Both the position numbers and the translations under genes were made by a program. Positions 1 to 6,740 of a stretch of DNA of 18,446 nt are shown in pieces. The notes beneath the pieces are model-generated. The model had not been told where the DNA came from. It was given only the letters and a program-made list of their open reading frames with translations, and ran no database searches. Position 1 is the stretch's first letter, and each line of letters starts with the position of its first letter. The DNA comes from JBJXGC01 sp046154545 (GTDB lineage Bacteria > Chloroflexota > Dehalococcoidia > Tepidiformales > Tepidiformaceae), in NCBI GenBank assembly GCA_046154545.1, contig JBJXGC010000343.1:1-18446 (forward strand). Reading direction: 5' to 3'.

Positions 1-642
1 AACGCGATCGATGCCATCGTGGTCGATTCGGTGGCGGCGCTCGTGCCCCGGGCTGAGATCGAAGGCGAAATGGGCGACTCGCACATGGGCCTCCAGGCCC
101 GCCTGATGTCCCAGGCGATGCGCAAGCTGACGCCGATCATCTCCCAGACGAGCACGGCCGTGATCTTCATCAACCAGTTGCGGGAAAAGGTCGGCGTGGT
201 CTTTGGCAACCCTGAGGTGACCCCCGGCGGGCGGGCCCTCAAGTTCTACTCATCCGTCCGCATCGACATCCGGCGAGTCGAGAGTGTGAAGAAAGGCACC
301 GACGTCATCGGCAACCGGGTGAAAGCGAAGATCGTCAAGAACAAAGTCGCGCCGCCCTTCAAACAGGCCGAGTTCGAGATCATGTTCGACAAGCCACGCG
401 GGATCAGCCGCACCGGCGATATCGTCGATCTCGGCGTCGAATTGGGCATCCTGACCAAGAGCGGCGCCTTTTACAGCTACGGCGACCTCCGGATCGGCCA
501 GGGCCGCGAAAACGCGAAGACGTTCCTCGCGGACAACGGCGAGCTCGCGAACGAGATCGAAGGCGACATCCGCAAGGAGGCCGGGCTGCCCGCGGGGACG
601 ACGGCGCGCGAGGCGGTTCCCGAAGTGGCCGCGGCCGGGTAA
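1..642 (+). CDS. recA: RecA recombinase, 5'-truncated (C-terminal about 60%)
   Basis: RecA is the ATP-dependent strand-exchange protein of homologous recombination and the co-protease that triggers LexA cleavage. The frame is open from base 1, so the N-terminal domain and Walker A lie outside the window. The 213 visible residues start at the Walker B strand (IVVDSVAALVP), continue through loop L1 (EIEGEMGDSHMG), the FINQLREKVGVVFGNPE segment with loop L2, and the conserved VKNKVAPPFKQAEFEI and GAFYSYGDLRIGQG stretches. They correspond to about residue 138 onward of the 350-residue family. The tail is short and Ala/Glu-rich (AREAVPEVAAAG) and ends at TAA 640-642. recX follows 18 nt later, the usual pairing of RecA with its modulator. 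A GTG at 19 is internal and not a start. Identification is certain. Confidence 0.98.
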   Translation, partial: NAIDAIVVDSVAALVPRAEIEGEMGDSHMGLQARLMSQAMRKLTPIISQTSTAVIFINQLREKVGVVFGNPEVTPGGRALKFYSSVRIDIRRVESVKKGTDVIGNRVKAKIVKNKVAPPFKQAEFEIMFDKPRGISRTGDIVDLGVELGILTKSGAFYSYGDLRIGQGRENAKTFLADNGELANEIEGDIRKEAGLPAGTTAREAVPEVAAAG

Positions 643-660
643 GCTACGGCCTCAGCTCCT

Positions 661-1341
661 ATGGACGAACCTCCCAGTCCGGCGACCATCGTCGAAATCC
701 GCGGCACCGCCAAGGGCCGCATGCGCCTCATTCGCTTGAGCGACGGACGCGAACTGCTCGTCAGTGACGAGTCGTGCGTCCGCTCGGGCGCGCAAACCGG
801 GGCCGTGTTCACCGAGGGCCTGTTCGAAGCGATCGAAGACGCCGAGCAGCGCGTCAACACGCACGAGGCGGCCCTCCGCCTCCTCTCCCACCGGGCCAGG
901 AGCGAGAACGAGATGCGCACCCGCCTGCGGATGCGCGGCTTCCCGCCGGAGGCCGTGGACGACGAGGTCGTCAGGCTCCGCGAGGCAGGCCTGCTCGACG
1001 ACGGCCAGTTCGCCCGCGCCTGGGTCGAGGACCGCAAACGCACCGCGCCCCGCGGCCGGAAGATGCTTCGCTATGAACTGCTCGGCCGGGGTATCGCCCC
1101 CTCGGCGGTTGACGAGGCGACGGACGGCATCGACGACCAGATGACCGCGCTCAACCTTGCCCGCGGCCGCGCGCGGGGGTCGGCCCTGGCCGACTACGAC
1201 ACCTTCATGGCGAAGGTTGGCGGGTTTCTTCGGCGGCGGGGCTTCGACTGGGCGGTGGTCGCGGAAGCGACACGGGTGGTCTGGGCTGAAACGGGTGGCC
1301 TCCCAACCGACGCGCCGCCCACGTTCGCTGACGGTGACTAG
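661..1341 (+). CDS. recX: RecX family regulatory protein
   Basis: RecX binds RecA filaments and modulates (usually inhibits) recombinase and co-protease activity. The 226-aa product has an N-terminal part of about 65 residues with a beta-type segment (IVEIRGTAKGRMRLIRLSDG), as in longer Gram-positive RecX proteins, followed by the helical RecX repeats. Diagnostic segments are ALRLLSHRARSENEMRTRL, FPPEAVDDEVVRLREAGLLD and DDGQFARAWVEDRK, then a third repeat ending RRGFDWAVVAEAT. It starts at ATG 661, 18 nt after recA, with no clear Shine-Dalgarno, so read-through translation from recA or a weak site is likely. It ends at TAG 1339-1341. Location directly after recA supports the call. Nothing suggests truncation. 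Confidence 0.9.
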   Translation: MDEPPSPATIVEIRGTAKGRMRLIRLSDGRELLVSDESCVRSGAQTGAVFTEGLFEAIEDAEQRVNTHEAALRLLSHRARSENEMRTRLRMRGFPPEAVDDEVVRLREAGLLDDGQFARAWVEDRKRTAPRGRKMLRYELLGRGIAPSAVDEATDGIDDQMTALNLARGRARGSALADYDTFMAKVGGFLRRRGFDWAVVAEATRVVWAETGGLPTDAPPTFADGD

Positions 1342-1376
1342 CCCAGGCCCCGAACGGACCCCGGCGAAGTTCGATT

Positions 1377-1405
1377 TTGACGCGGATGGATTGCGCGCGT
1401 ACGAT
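1377..1405 (+). promoter_or_regulatory. Probable sigma70-type promoter for rny
   Basis: TTGACG at 1377-1382 matches the -35 consensus at 5 of 6 positions. It is followed by a 17-nt spacer and TACGAT at 1400-1405, which matches the -10 consensus at 4 of 6. It lies in the 133-nt gap between recX and rny and would give a leader of roughly 60 nt before the rny start. This is the best promoter match seen in the window. It is inferred from sequence alone, and the organism's housekeeping consensus is assumed to be standard. Confidence 0.5.
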
Positions 1406-1474
1406 CCTCCGGTACCTAAATCACGTTAGCGGGTCGCATTATGTCGAGTCCGTTATCTTCACTGGAGCCAACCC

Positions 1475-3010
1475 ATGAACCCGATAGCCCTTGCGGTTAT
1501 CGGCCTTCTGACGGTGTTCGTGGTCGGCCTACTCGCGATTTTCCTGACGACGCGGCGGCGCGGCGTTGGGGCATCACTGCACCAGGCAGAGGAGCAGGCC
1601 AACCGGATACTGGCTGAGGCCGAATCCAAGCAGAAAGAACTCCTCGTCCAGGCGCGGGAGGAGACATTAGGCCTTCGCACCACGCTCGAGACCGAAGTGC
1701 GTGAACGGCGCGCCGAATCGGCCCGGGTCGAGCACCGGCTTACCCAGAAGGAAGAGAATCTCGACCGGAAGATCGAGGGCCTCGACCGCCGGGAAGCTGA
1801 GCTGCGAGCGCGGGAAACACAGATTGATGAAGTTCGCGCAGAAGCGGAGGCGCTCCGCAGCCGTCAGCAGAGCGAGATAGAACGGGTCGCCAACCTCACA
1901 GTCGGTGAGGCCCGGGCCCAACTCATTGCCACCATCGAAGACGAGGTCCGCGAGGAAGGCAGCCGCCGTGTGCGGGAGATGGAGAAAGAGGTCGAGGCGA
2001 CGGCGGGCATCCGCGCCCGCAAGATCCTTGCGACGGCTATCCAGCGGTACGCGTCGGAGGTCACGGCCGAGACGACAGTCAGCGTCGTCCAGATCCCGAG
2101 CGACGATATCAAGGGCCGCATCATCGGCCGCGAAGGACGCAACATCCGTGCCATCGAGGCGGCGACCGGGGTGGACCTGATCATCGACGACACGCCGGAA
2201 GCGGTGACCGTCAGCTGCTTCGACCCGGTCCGGCGGGAGATCGCCCGGCAGGCGCTGACAGCCCTCGTCCAGGACGGACGGATCCATCCGACACGGATCG
2301 AGGAGGCGGTCAGCCGCGCAAAGCGCGATGTCGAACAGACGATGATGGAGGCCGCGGAAGCTGCCTCGGCAGAAGCGGGCGTCCTGAACCTCCACCCGGA
2401 GATCCTCAAGGTCTTCGGGCGCCTTCGCTACCGCACCAGTTACGGCCAGAACGTCATGCGGCACTCGATCGAGACGGCCCATATTGCCGCCATGATCGCC
2501 CGCGAAATCGGGGCTGACGTTGAGATCGCGCGGGCGGGCGGGTTCCTGCACGACCTCGGCAAGGCCGTTGACCACGAAGTCGAAGGCACTCACGCAAAGC
2601 TGGGCGCCGAACTGGCCCGCCGCTTCCGCGTGAAGGAGTCGATCGCCCACGCCATCGAGGCCCACCACGAAGAGGTGGAACCGAGCACGGTCGAGGCGGT
2701 GATCGTCATGATGGCGGACGCCGTGAGCGGTGGCCGGCCGGGGGCGCGGCGGGAGTCGCTCGAGAACTATGTGAAACGGCTGGAGACGCTCGAGGCGATC
2801 GCGCGCGACTACAAGGGCGTCGAATCCGCGTTCGCTATCCAGGCGGGGCGGGAATTGCGCATTATCGTCAAGCCGGAGCAGGTCGATGACCTGGCGGCGA
2901 TGCGCATCGCCCGCGACGTTAGCCAGAAGATCGAAGAGACGATGGAGTACCCGGGCCAGATCAAAGTGACGGTCGTCCGGGAGACGCGCGCCTCCGAATA
3001 CGCGCGGTAG
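1475..3010 (+). CDS. rny: Ribonuclease Y
   Basis: RNase Y is a membrane-anchored endoribonuclease that initiates mRNA decay. The 511-aa product has the full family architecture and usual length: an N-terminal membrane helix (about residues 3-25), a long charged coiled coil (about 35-170), a KH RNA-binding domain with GRIIGREGRNIR at 214-225, and an HD metal-hydrolase domain. In the HD domain the motifs are MRHS at 328-331, the catalytic pair H359-D360 in FLHDLGK, AHHEE at 396-400 and ADAVSGGRPGARRE at 414-427. The start ATG 1475 has a GGAG at 1464-1467, 7 nt upstream, and a good promoter candidate lies before it. ymdB begins 5 nt after the stop. In Bacillus subtilis, YmdB and RNase Y are functionally linked, so the pairing is meaningful. 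Identification is very secure. Confidence 0.97.
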   Translation: MNPIALAVIGLLTVFVVGLLAIFLTTRRRGVGASLHQAEEQANRILAEAESKQKELLVQAREETLGLRTTLETEVRERRAESARVEHRLTQKEENLDRKIEGLDRREAELRARETQIDEVRAEAEALRSRQQSEIERVANLTVGEARAQLIATIEDEVREEGSRRVREMEKEVEATAGIRARKILATAIQRYASEVTAETTVSVVQIPSDDIKGRIIGREGRNIRAIEAATGVDLIIDDTPEAVTVSCFDPVRREIARQALTALVQDGRIHPTRIEEAVSRAKRDVEQTMMEAAEAASAEAGVLNLHPEILKVFGRLRYRTSYGQNVMRHSIETAHIAAMIAREIGADVEIARAGGFLHDLGKAVDHEVEGTHAKLGAELARRFRVKESIAHAIEAHHEEVEPSTVEAVIVMMADAVSGGRPGARRESLENYVKRLETLEAIARDYKGVESAFAIQAGRELRIIVKPEQVDDLAAMRIARDVSQKIEETMEYPGQIKVTVVRETRASEYAR

Positions 3011-3015
3011 CCGGT

Positions 3016-3783
3016 ATGCGGATGCTTTTCCTCGGCGACATCGTGGGAAACTGCGGGCGCGACGCGGTGCTCCGCTTCGTCCCGGCCATCCGCCGGGAGC
3101 TGGCCCTGGACTACGTCGTCGTGAACGCCGAGAACATCTCGGGAGGCCGGGGCACGCTGCCCGCGGCCGCGGATGAACTCTTCGGCGTGGGCGTCGATAT
3201 CATCAGTGGCGGCAACCACACCTTCCAGCACCGCGAGCTCTACCCCTATCTGGACGCCACACCGGCCATCCTCCGGCCGATCAACTACCCGAAGGGGGCT
3301 CCCGGCCACGGGATAGCGACCTGCGGCGACCTGACCGTGATCAACATCATCGGCCGCACCTTCATGGGCTCGGACTACGACGACCCGTTCCGCGCCGCCG
3401 ACGCCGCCATCGCGGCCATCCCCGCCGGCCAGTTCGTGCTGGTCGATTTTCATGCCGAGGCGACGAGTGAGAAGCAGGCGATTGGCTGGTACCTCGACGG
3501 GCGCGTGACCGCGGTCGTGGGGACGCATACCCACGTGCCCACGGCCGACGCTCGCCTCCTGCCTCGTGGCACCGCCTTCTGCACCGATGCGGGCATGTGT
3601 GGCGCCCGGGACTCGATCATCGGCGACGAGGTCGATGCCGTCCTGCAGCGCTTCCTCACGCAGATGCCGACGCGGCTGCCCGCCGCCAAGGGCACGGCGA
3701 TGGTGAACGGTCTCCTTATCGAAGCAGACGAGACGACTCGCAAGGCGGTCAGCATCGAGCGGCTCGACCGGATCATGGACTGA
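3016..3783 (+). CDS. ymdB: YmdB-type metallophosphoesterase (TIGR00282 family)
   Basis: Members of this family are dinuclear-metal phosphodiesterases; Bacillus YmdB hydrolyses 2',3'-cyclic nucleotides and influences biofilm and motility gene expression. The 255-aa product has the family length and all expected metal ligands at family positions: D8 (LGDIVG), E39-N40 (NAENISGGRG), N67-H68 (SGGNHTF), H146 (VDFHAEATSEK), and H171 and H173 (GTHTHVPTAD). It begins 5 nt after rny and its TGA (3781-3783) overlaps the next ATG by one base, implying translational coupling to the PHP gene. The cyclic-nucleotide activity is inferred from the family. The residue pattern is complete, so an active enzyme is likely. 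Confidence 0.93.
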   Translation: MRMLFLGDIVGNCGRDAVLRFVPAIRRELALDYVVVNAENISGGRGTLPAAADELFGVGVDIISGGNHTFQHRELYPYLDATPAILRPINYPKGAPGHGIATCGDLTVINIIGRTFMGSDYDDPFRAADAAIAAIPAGQFVLVDFHAEATSEKQAIGWYLDGRVTAVVGTHTHVPTADARLLPRGTAFCTDAGMCGARDSIIGDEVDAVLQRFLTQMPTRLPAAKGTAMVNGLLIEADETTRKAVSIERLDRIMD

Positions 3784-4646
3784 TGGCGCGGGGCGACTTT
3801 CACCTGCACAGCACCGCTTCCGATGGTGTCCAATCCCCGGCCTGGGTCGTGGAAACGGCTGCCGCAAACGGGGTAGAGGTCCTCGCCCTGACCGACCACG
3901 ACACGACGGAGGGGCTCGGCGAGGCGCGGGTGGCCGCGACGCGGTTGGGCCTGCGGCTCATCCCCGGGATCGAACTCAGCACGGACATGGGTACGGCCGA
4001 TGTCCACCTCCTCGCCTACGGCCTCGACGTGCAGTCGGCGCAATTCCAGGGATACCTCTCCTGGCTGCGGGAGTCGCGGACCGGGCGGGCGGGGAAGATC
4101 GTCGAAGTCCTGGCTTCACTGGGCGCGCCCATCTCCCTGAAACGCGTCTTCGAGATCGCCGGGGAGGCGAGCGTCGGGCGCCCGCACATCGCCCGGGCGC
4201 TGGTCGAAGCGGGCCACGCCACCTCCGTCCAGGACGCGTTCGACCGTTTCCTCGCGAACAACGGCCCGGCCGACGTGCCCCGCGCGAAGCTGTCGCCCCA
4301 GCAGGCGATCGACGAGGTGCATGCCGCCGGCGGCGTGATCTTCGTGGCCCATCCGCTGTTCATCGGGGCGGCCGCGCTGGCGGGCACCATTGAACAGCTC
4401 GCGGCCTGGGGACTGGACGGCATCGAGACCTTCTACAAGCACTACTCGCCGGACCAGGTGGCCTCCCATGCGGCCCTCGGGCGCCGCCTGGGGCTCGCCC
4501 TCTCCGGCGGGAGCGACTACCACGGCCTCGGCAACCCGGACGACCGGGCCATCGGCGAGATACCCTTCCCGGACGACGGTGTGGCGGCATTCGTCACCTT
4601 CATCGAGGGCCGCTGTGCCGACAGCGGCCTGGAGAGGAGAGCCTGA
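3783..4646 (+). CDS. PHP-domain phosphoesterase (RNase AM / nucleoside bisphosphate phosphatase type)
   Basis: The 287-aa PHP-domain protein resembles the YciV/TrpH group, which removes phosphate from 3',5'-nucleoside bisphosphates and in some members trims RNA 5' ends. Metal-binding motifs are complete: HLHS with H7 and H9, D14, TDHD with D38-H39-D40, E64 (PGIELS), H75, H135 (GRPHIARAL), H190 (VAHP), and D245 and H247 (GGSDYHG). The start ATG at 3783 overlaps the ymdB stop (ATGA), and its own TGA overlaps the fabZ ATG. Position after RNase Y and a cyclic-nucleotide phosphodiesterase fits a role in clearing RNA-decay products. That role is inference; exact substrate cannot be read from sequence. 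A longer open frame upstream of 3783 is only a shadow of ymdB. Confidence 0.88.
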   Translation: MARGDFHLHSTASDGVQSPAWVVETAAANGVEVLALTDHDTTEGLGEARVAATRLGLRLIPGIELSTDMGTADVHLLAYGLDVQSAQFQGYLSWLRESRTGRAGKIVEVLASLGAPISLKRVFEIAGEASVGRPHIARALVEAGHATSVQDAFDRFLANNGPADVPRAKLSPQQAIDEVHAAGGVIFVAHPLFIGAAALAGTIEQLAAWGLDGIETFYKHYSPDQVASHAALGRRLGLALSGGSDYHGLGNPDDRAIGEIPFPDDGVAAFVTFIEGRCADSGLERRA

Positions 4647-5095
4647 TGCTGGAAGCGGACCAGATCGAACAGATCATCCCCCATCGCTATCCGTTCCTTC
4701 TCGTCGACCGGATCGTCGAAATCGAGGAGGGGAAGAGCGCTGTTGGCCTGAAAAACGTGACGGCCAACGAGTGGTTCTTTCAGGGCCACTTCCCGGGCCT
4801 GAAGGTGATGCCGGGGGTCCTCATCGTGGAGGCGTTGGCGCAGGTTGCCGCCGTTGCGCTCCTCAAGGGAGCGGACCTCGCCGGCAAGACGCCGTTGTTC
4901 GGCGGCATCGAGTCCATGCGGTTTCGCAAGCCGGTCATCCCGGGCGATCAGCTTCGTCTCGAATTCACGCTGGAGAAGCTCCGTGGCCCGATCGGCAAGG
5001 GCCACGTCCGGGCCACGGTCGATGGCAAACTTGCCGCCGAGGGGACCATCTCGTTCGCGCTCGTGGACCTGAGGGCGGCTGCGCCGGAAGCCTGA
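4646..5095 (+). CDS. fabZ: 3-hydroxyacyl-[acyl-carrier-protein] dehydratase FabZ
   Basis: FabZ dehydrates beta-hydroxyacyl-ACP to trans-2-enoyl-ACP in the type II fatty-acid elongation cycle. The 149-aa product is full length for the hot-dog fold. It shows IIPHRYPFLLVDRI near the N-terminus, the catalytic histidine H48 in WFFQGHFPG, and the catalytic glutamate E62 in MPGVLIVEALAQ, with the GKxPLFxG and KPVIPGDQL segments following. The ATG shares one base with the PHP-gene stop and is preceded by a strong purine-rich ribosome site (GGAGAGGAGA, 4631-4640). It closes the rny-ymdB-PHP-fabZ series. No other fatty-acid genes are nearby, so its position in this operon is not explained by pathway. 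Confidence 0.96.
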   Translation: MLEADQIEQIIPHRYPFLLVDRIVEIEEGKSAVGLKNVTANEWFFQGHFPGLKVMPGVLIVEALAQVAAVALLKGADLAGKTPLFGGIESMRFRKPVIPGDQLRLEFTLEKLRGPIGKGHVRATVDGKLAAEGTISFALVDLRAAAPEA

Positions 5096-5107
5096 TTATC
5101 CGCTTCC

Positions 5108-5136
5108 TTTACGACCGTCCTGGCACCGTCGATAGG
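5108..5136 (+). promoter_or_regulatory. Weak candidate promoter upstream of the zinc-finger membrane gene
   Basis: TTTACG (5108-5113, 4 of 6 to the -35 consensus), a 17-nt spacer and GATAGG (5131-5136, 3 of 6 to the -10) lie in the 89-nt gap after fabZ. The predicted start point falls inside the perfect inverted repeat at 5141-5159. The match is weak and could be chance. Confidence 0.25.
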
Positions 5137-5140
5137 ACAG

Positions 5141-5159
5141 ATGCGCGTTTGACGCGCAT
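5141..5159. repeat. Perfect 8-bp inverted repeat with 3-nt loop
   Basis: ATGCGCGT (5141-5148) and ACGCGCAT (5152-5159) are exact reverse complements around TTG. There is no T-run after it on either strand, so a classical intrinsic terminator is unlikely. It sits between fabZ and the next gene, just upstream of that gene's ribosome site (GAGG, 5168-5171). It could be an operator, an mRNA leader hairpin or a weak attenuator; the sequence does not decide. Confidence 0.45.
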
Positions 5160-5184
5160 GCACACATGAGGACGGTTGCCTACG

Positions 5185-5676
5185 ATGGCAGTCATGGCGT
5201 TGGTCACGGAATGCATGCGGCACCCGGGCGTCGAGACGGCGCTGCGGTGCCAGGCCTGCGAGACACCGATCTGTCCGAAGTGCCTCATCCATTCGCCCGT
5301 CGGCGCCAAGTGTAAGGATTGCGCGCGGGTGATGCGGTCGCCGATCTACACGCTGAAGCCGTTGTTGCTGCTCCGGACAGCCGGGGCGGCGTTGCTGGGC
5401 GGCATCGTAATGGGGTTCGCCTGGGGACTCATCCTGGTGCCATTCCAGTTCGGATTTCTGTCGATCTTCCTCGGCGTGGGGCGCGGCTACGCCTTCACGC
5501 GGCTGCTTGAGATGGCGAGCGGGCGGAAGCGGGGGCCGGTGATGATCGGCCTGGCGGTGATGGGGATCGCCGTGGCGTGGGCGATTACGGTGCCGATGGT
5601 GAGCTGGGAACTCGCCCGGTTCGGGCTTATCGCGGCCGCCGTTGGCGTCTACTTTTCGTACCAAAACCTGCGCTGA
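5185..5676 (+). CDS. Zinc-finger-headed small membrane protein, function unknown
   Basis: The 163-aa product has an N-terminal Cys/His cluster resembling a B-box-like or zinc-ribbon head: C10, H13, C22, C25, C30, C33, H36, C41 and C44, in ECMRHPG, LRCQACETPICPKC and AKCKDCARV. Such heads are seen on rhomboid-like and other bacterial membrane proteins. About three or four hydrophobic segments follow: roughly residues 55-95 (one or two helices with a Gly-rich centre), about 115-135 and about 140-155. No rhomboid Ser/His active site is visible, so it is not a rhomboid protease. The start is uncertain: TTG 5176 is 4 nt from GAGG (5168-5171), while ATG 5185 or ATG 5194 are further away. I chose ATG 5185. 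It is separated from fabZ by a hairpin and may be its own unit. Confidence 0.75.
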   Translation: MAVMALVTECMRHPGVETALRCQACETPICPKCLIHSPVGAKCKDCARVMRSPIYTLKPLLLLRTAGAALLGGIVMGFAWGLILVPFQFGFLSIFLGVGRGYAFTRLLEMASGRKRGPVMIGLAVMGIAVAWAITVPMVSWELARFGLIAAAVGVYFSYQNLR

Positions 5677-5685
5677 AGAGAGTCG

Positions 5686-5702
5686 CCCCGGGCCGGACGG
5701 GG
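5686..5702. terminator. Weak GC hairpin between two convergent genes
   Basis: CCCCG (5686-5690) pairs with CGGGG (5698-5702) across a 7-nt loop, in the 28-nt gap between the stop at 5676 (plus) and the stop at 5705 (minus). Position suits a shared bidirectional terminator. The stem is short and lacks a T-run, so support is mainly positional. Confidence 0.25.
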
Positions 5703-5704
5703 AG

Positions 5705-5971
5705 TCAGATGACGAACGACATCCCGACCACGAAGGCGACGGCGACGGCCCCGACGCCTGCCACCAGGAGGAGGTCCGTGCGGACGTAGCGATAATCGTT
5801 GGTGACATGGTGTGGCCTGGCCGTTGGGCCGCGCCGCACGGGGCGTGGGCTCGCGGACGCGGCCTTCGGTTCGCCGCTTTCGCGATCGACCCCTTCGACG
5901 GCGACCGGCCGCGGGAGTGACGCGGCGGGGACGCTGCGGCGCCGGGTACGGCGGGGTTGGGGTGCAGTCAT
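5705..5971 (-). CDS. Small single-helix membrane protein, hypothetical
   Basis: The minus-strand frame encodes about 88 residues. The first 55 or so are Arg/Pro/Ala-rich and low complexity, predicted disordered and cytoplasmic. The C-terminal part looks genuinely protein-like: VTNDYRYVRTDLL followed by a hydrophobic helix (LLVAGVGAVAVAFVVGMSFVI) that ends the chain. The layout of a basic or disordered head, a Tyr/Arg linker and a terminal membrane helix resembles small hypothetical proteins I associate with Chloroflexota, but I cannot name a family. Start is ATG 5971 or ATG 5980; neither has a clear ribosome site. A weak promoter (6002-6029) lies upstream. An overlapping plus-strand frame is considered a shadow. 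Confidence 0.5.
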   Translation of the reverse strand: MTAPQPRRTRRRSVPAASLPRPVAVEGVDRESGEPKAASASPRPVRRGPTARPHHVTNDYRYVRTDLLLVAGVGAVAVAFVVGMSFVI

Positions 5972-6001
5972 TAGGGCCATGCTATCGGGACGGCGCCAAA
6001 C

Positions 6002-6029
6002 GGTATAGCGAAGTGCACGCGACTGTCGC
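6002..6029 (-). promoter_or_regulatory. Weak candidate promoter for the small membrane gene
   Basis: On the minus strand GCGACA (6029-6024, 4 of 6 to -35), a 16-nt spacer and TATACC (6007-6002, 4 of 6 to -10) precede the gene beginning near 5971-5980. The predicted start point would be about 5995. The match is modest. Confidence 0.28.
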
Positions 6030-6084
6030 TGCCGAGAGAAAACGACCGGAGGGCGCGCAAGCGGGCCCCTGTGGCACACGCCTG

Positions 6085-6104
6085 GGCGGCCGTGGAAGGC
6101 CGCC
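6085..6104. terminator. GC-rich hairpin in the spacer downstream of cheX
   Basis: GGCGGCC (6085-6091) and GGCCGCC (6098-6104) form a perfect 7-bp stem with a 6-nt loop. The spacer from 5972 to 6158 holds no convincing gene apart from the candidate promoter. On the minus strand the hairpin lies about 55 nt after the cheX stop, suitable for ending the fliM-cheX transcript. There is no U-tract, so it is only a candidate. Confidence 0.3.
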
Positions 6105-6158
6105 GGCCGCTGTGGGCCGCCACGACCGCCCTGCGGCGCGGCCGGCCTCGCGACGGTG

Positions 6159-6683
6159 TCACACTTCTTTGATGGCGATGTCGATGTTGAATTCGCCGGT
6201 ACTCACGACGAGAGGCACGATCAGCCGGGTGAGGTTGAAGGTCGCGATCGAACTCCCATGCCCGCAGAGGAGCATCGGGGGCGACATGTCGTTCGGGAAG
6301 CCAGCCTTCTCGAGGGCGATGCCGGCTTGGCCGGTGATGATGTTCGCGAGTTCGGCCACGGCACTCTGGGCCATTTCGTCGAAGGTGGGGACTGGCTCGC
6401 CGCCCATCATCCGCGAAGCGAAGTGCCTGCCCGTCTCCGAAGACATCGAGTAGATGACGAGGCCCGTGACTTTACCAGTGACCGCGATCATGGCGCTCAC
6501 GTCGTTGGTGGTCTGGGGCGACCGGACACGGAACACGGTGCCCTTCACGACCGTTTCGCCGCACTCCTGTTGGAGCACGCGCGCTGCGGCTTCGACGAAC
6601 GGCGCTATCAGCTCTAGCCGCGCCTTTTCGGCGGGGTCAGAGACCGAGCGGGCGGCCTCTTCGACGGTGATTTGGGCAAGCAT
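6159..6683 (-). CDS. cheX: CheX-like CheY-P phosphatase (CheC/CheX/FliY family)
   Basis: CheX-type proteins dephosphorylate CheY-P. The 174-aa product has a helical N-terminus (IAPFVEAAARVLQQECG), a VSAMIAVTGKVTGLVIYSM strand region typical of the family, and the single phosphatase helix SAVAELANIITGQA, with S107, E111 and N114 matching the family signature D/S-x3-E-x2-N. A proline follows at 135-136, about where the signature expects it. One active centre rather than two, together with the length, favours CheX over CheC. Its start ATG 6683 has an excellent ribosome site (GGAGGA, 6696-6691, 7-nt spacer). It is the last gene of the fliM unit, 57 nt after the unknown gene, placing a phosphatase beside the switch protein that CheY-P binds. 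Confidence 0.85.
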   Translation of the reverse strand: MLAQITVEEAARSVSDPAEKARLELIAPFVEAAARVLQQECGETVVKGTVFRVRSPQTTNDVSAMIAVTGKVTGLVIYSMSSETGRHFASRMMGGEPVPTFDEMAQSAVAELANIITGQAGIALEKAGFPNDMSPPMLLCGHGSSIATFNLTRLIVPLVVSTGEFNIDIAIKEV

Positions 6684-6740
6684 GGGGACATCCTCCGTGG
6701 TGAATCCGTGATTGAAACGGAACGTGTGATGGGGTACGGG

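Noticed and set aside
1667..2668. Long minus-strand open frame (333 codons) inside rny
   Set aside because: Antisense to a clear RNase Y gene; composition is Arg/Asp/Leu-biased and matches no family. Typical of GC-rich DNA.
2809..3867. Minus-strand open frame (352 codons) across rny and ymdB
   Set aside because: Spans two well-identified plus-strand genes, including their boundary; no recognisable domain.
5812..6453. Plus-strand open frame (213 codons) across the spacer and cheX
   Set aside because: Its second half is antisense to cheX and its first half is Arg-rich without pattern.
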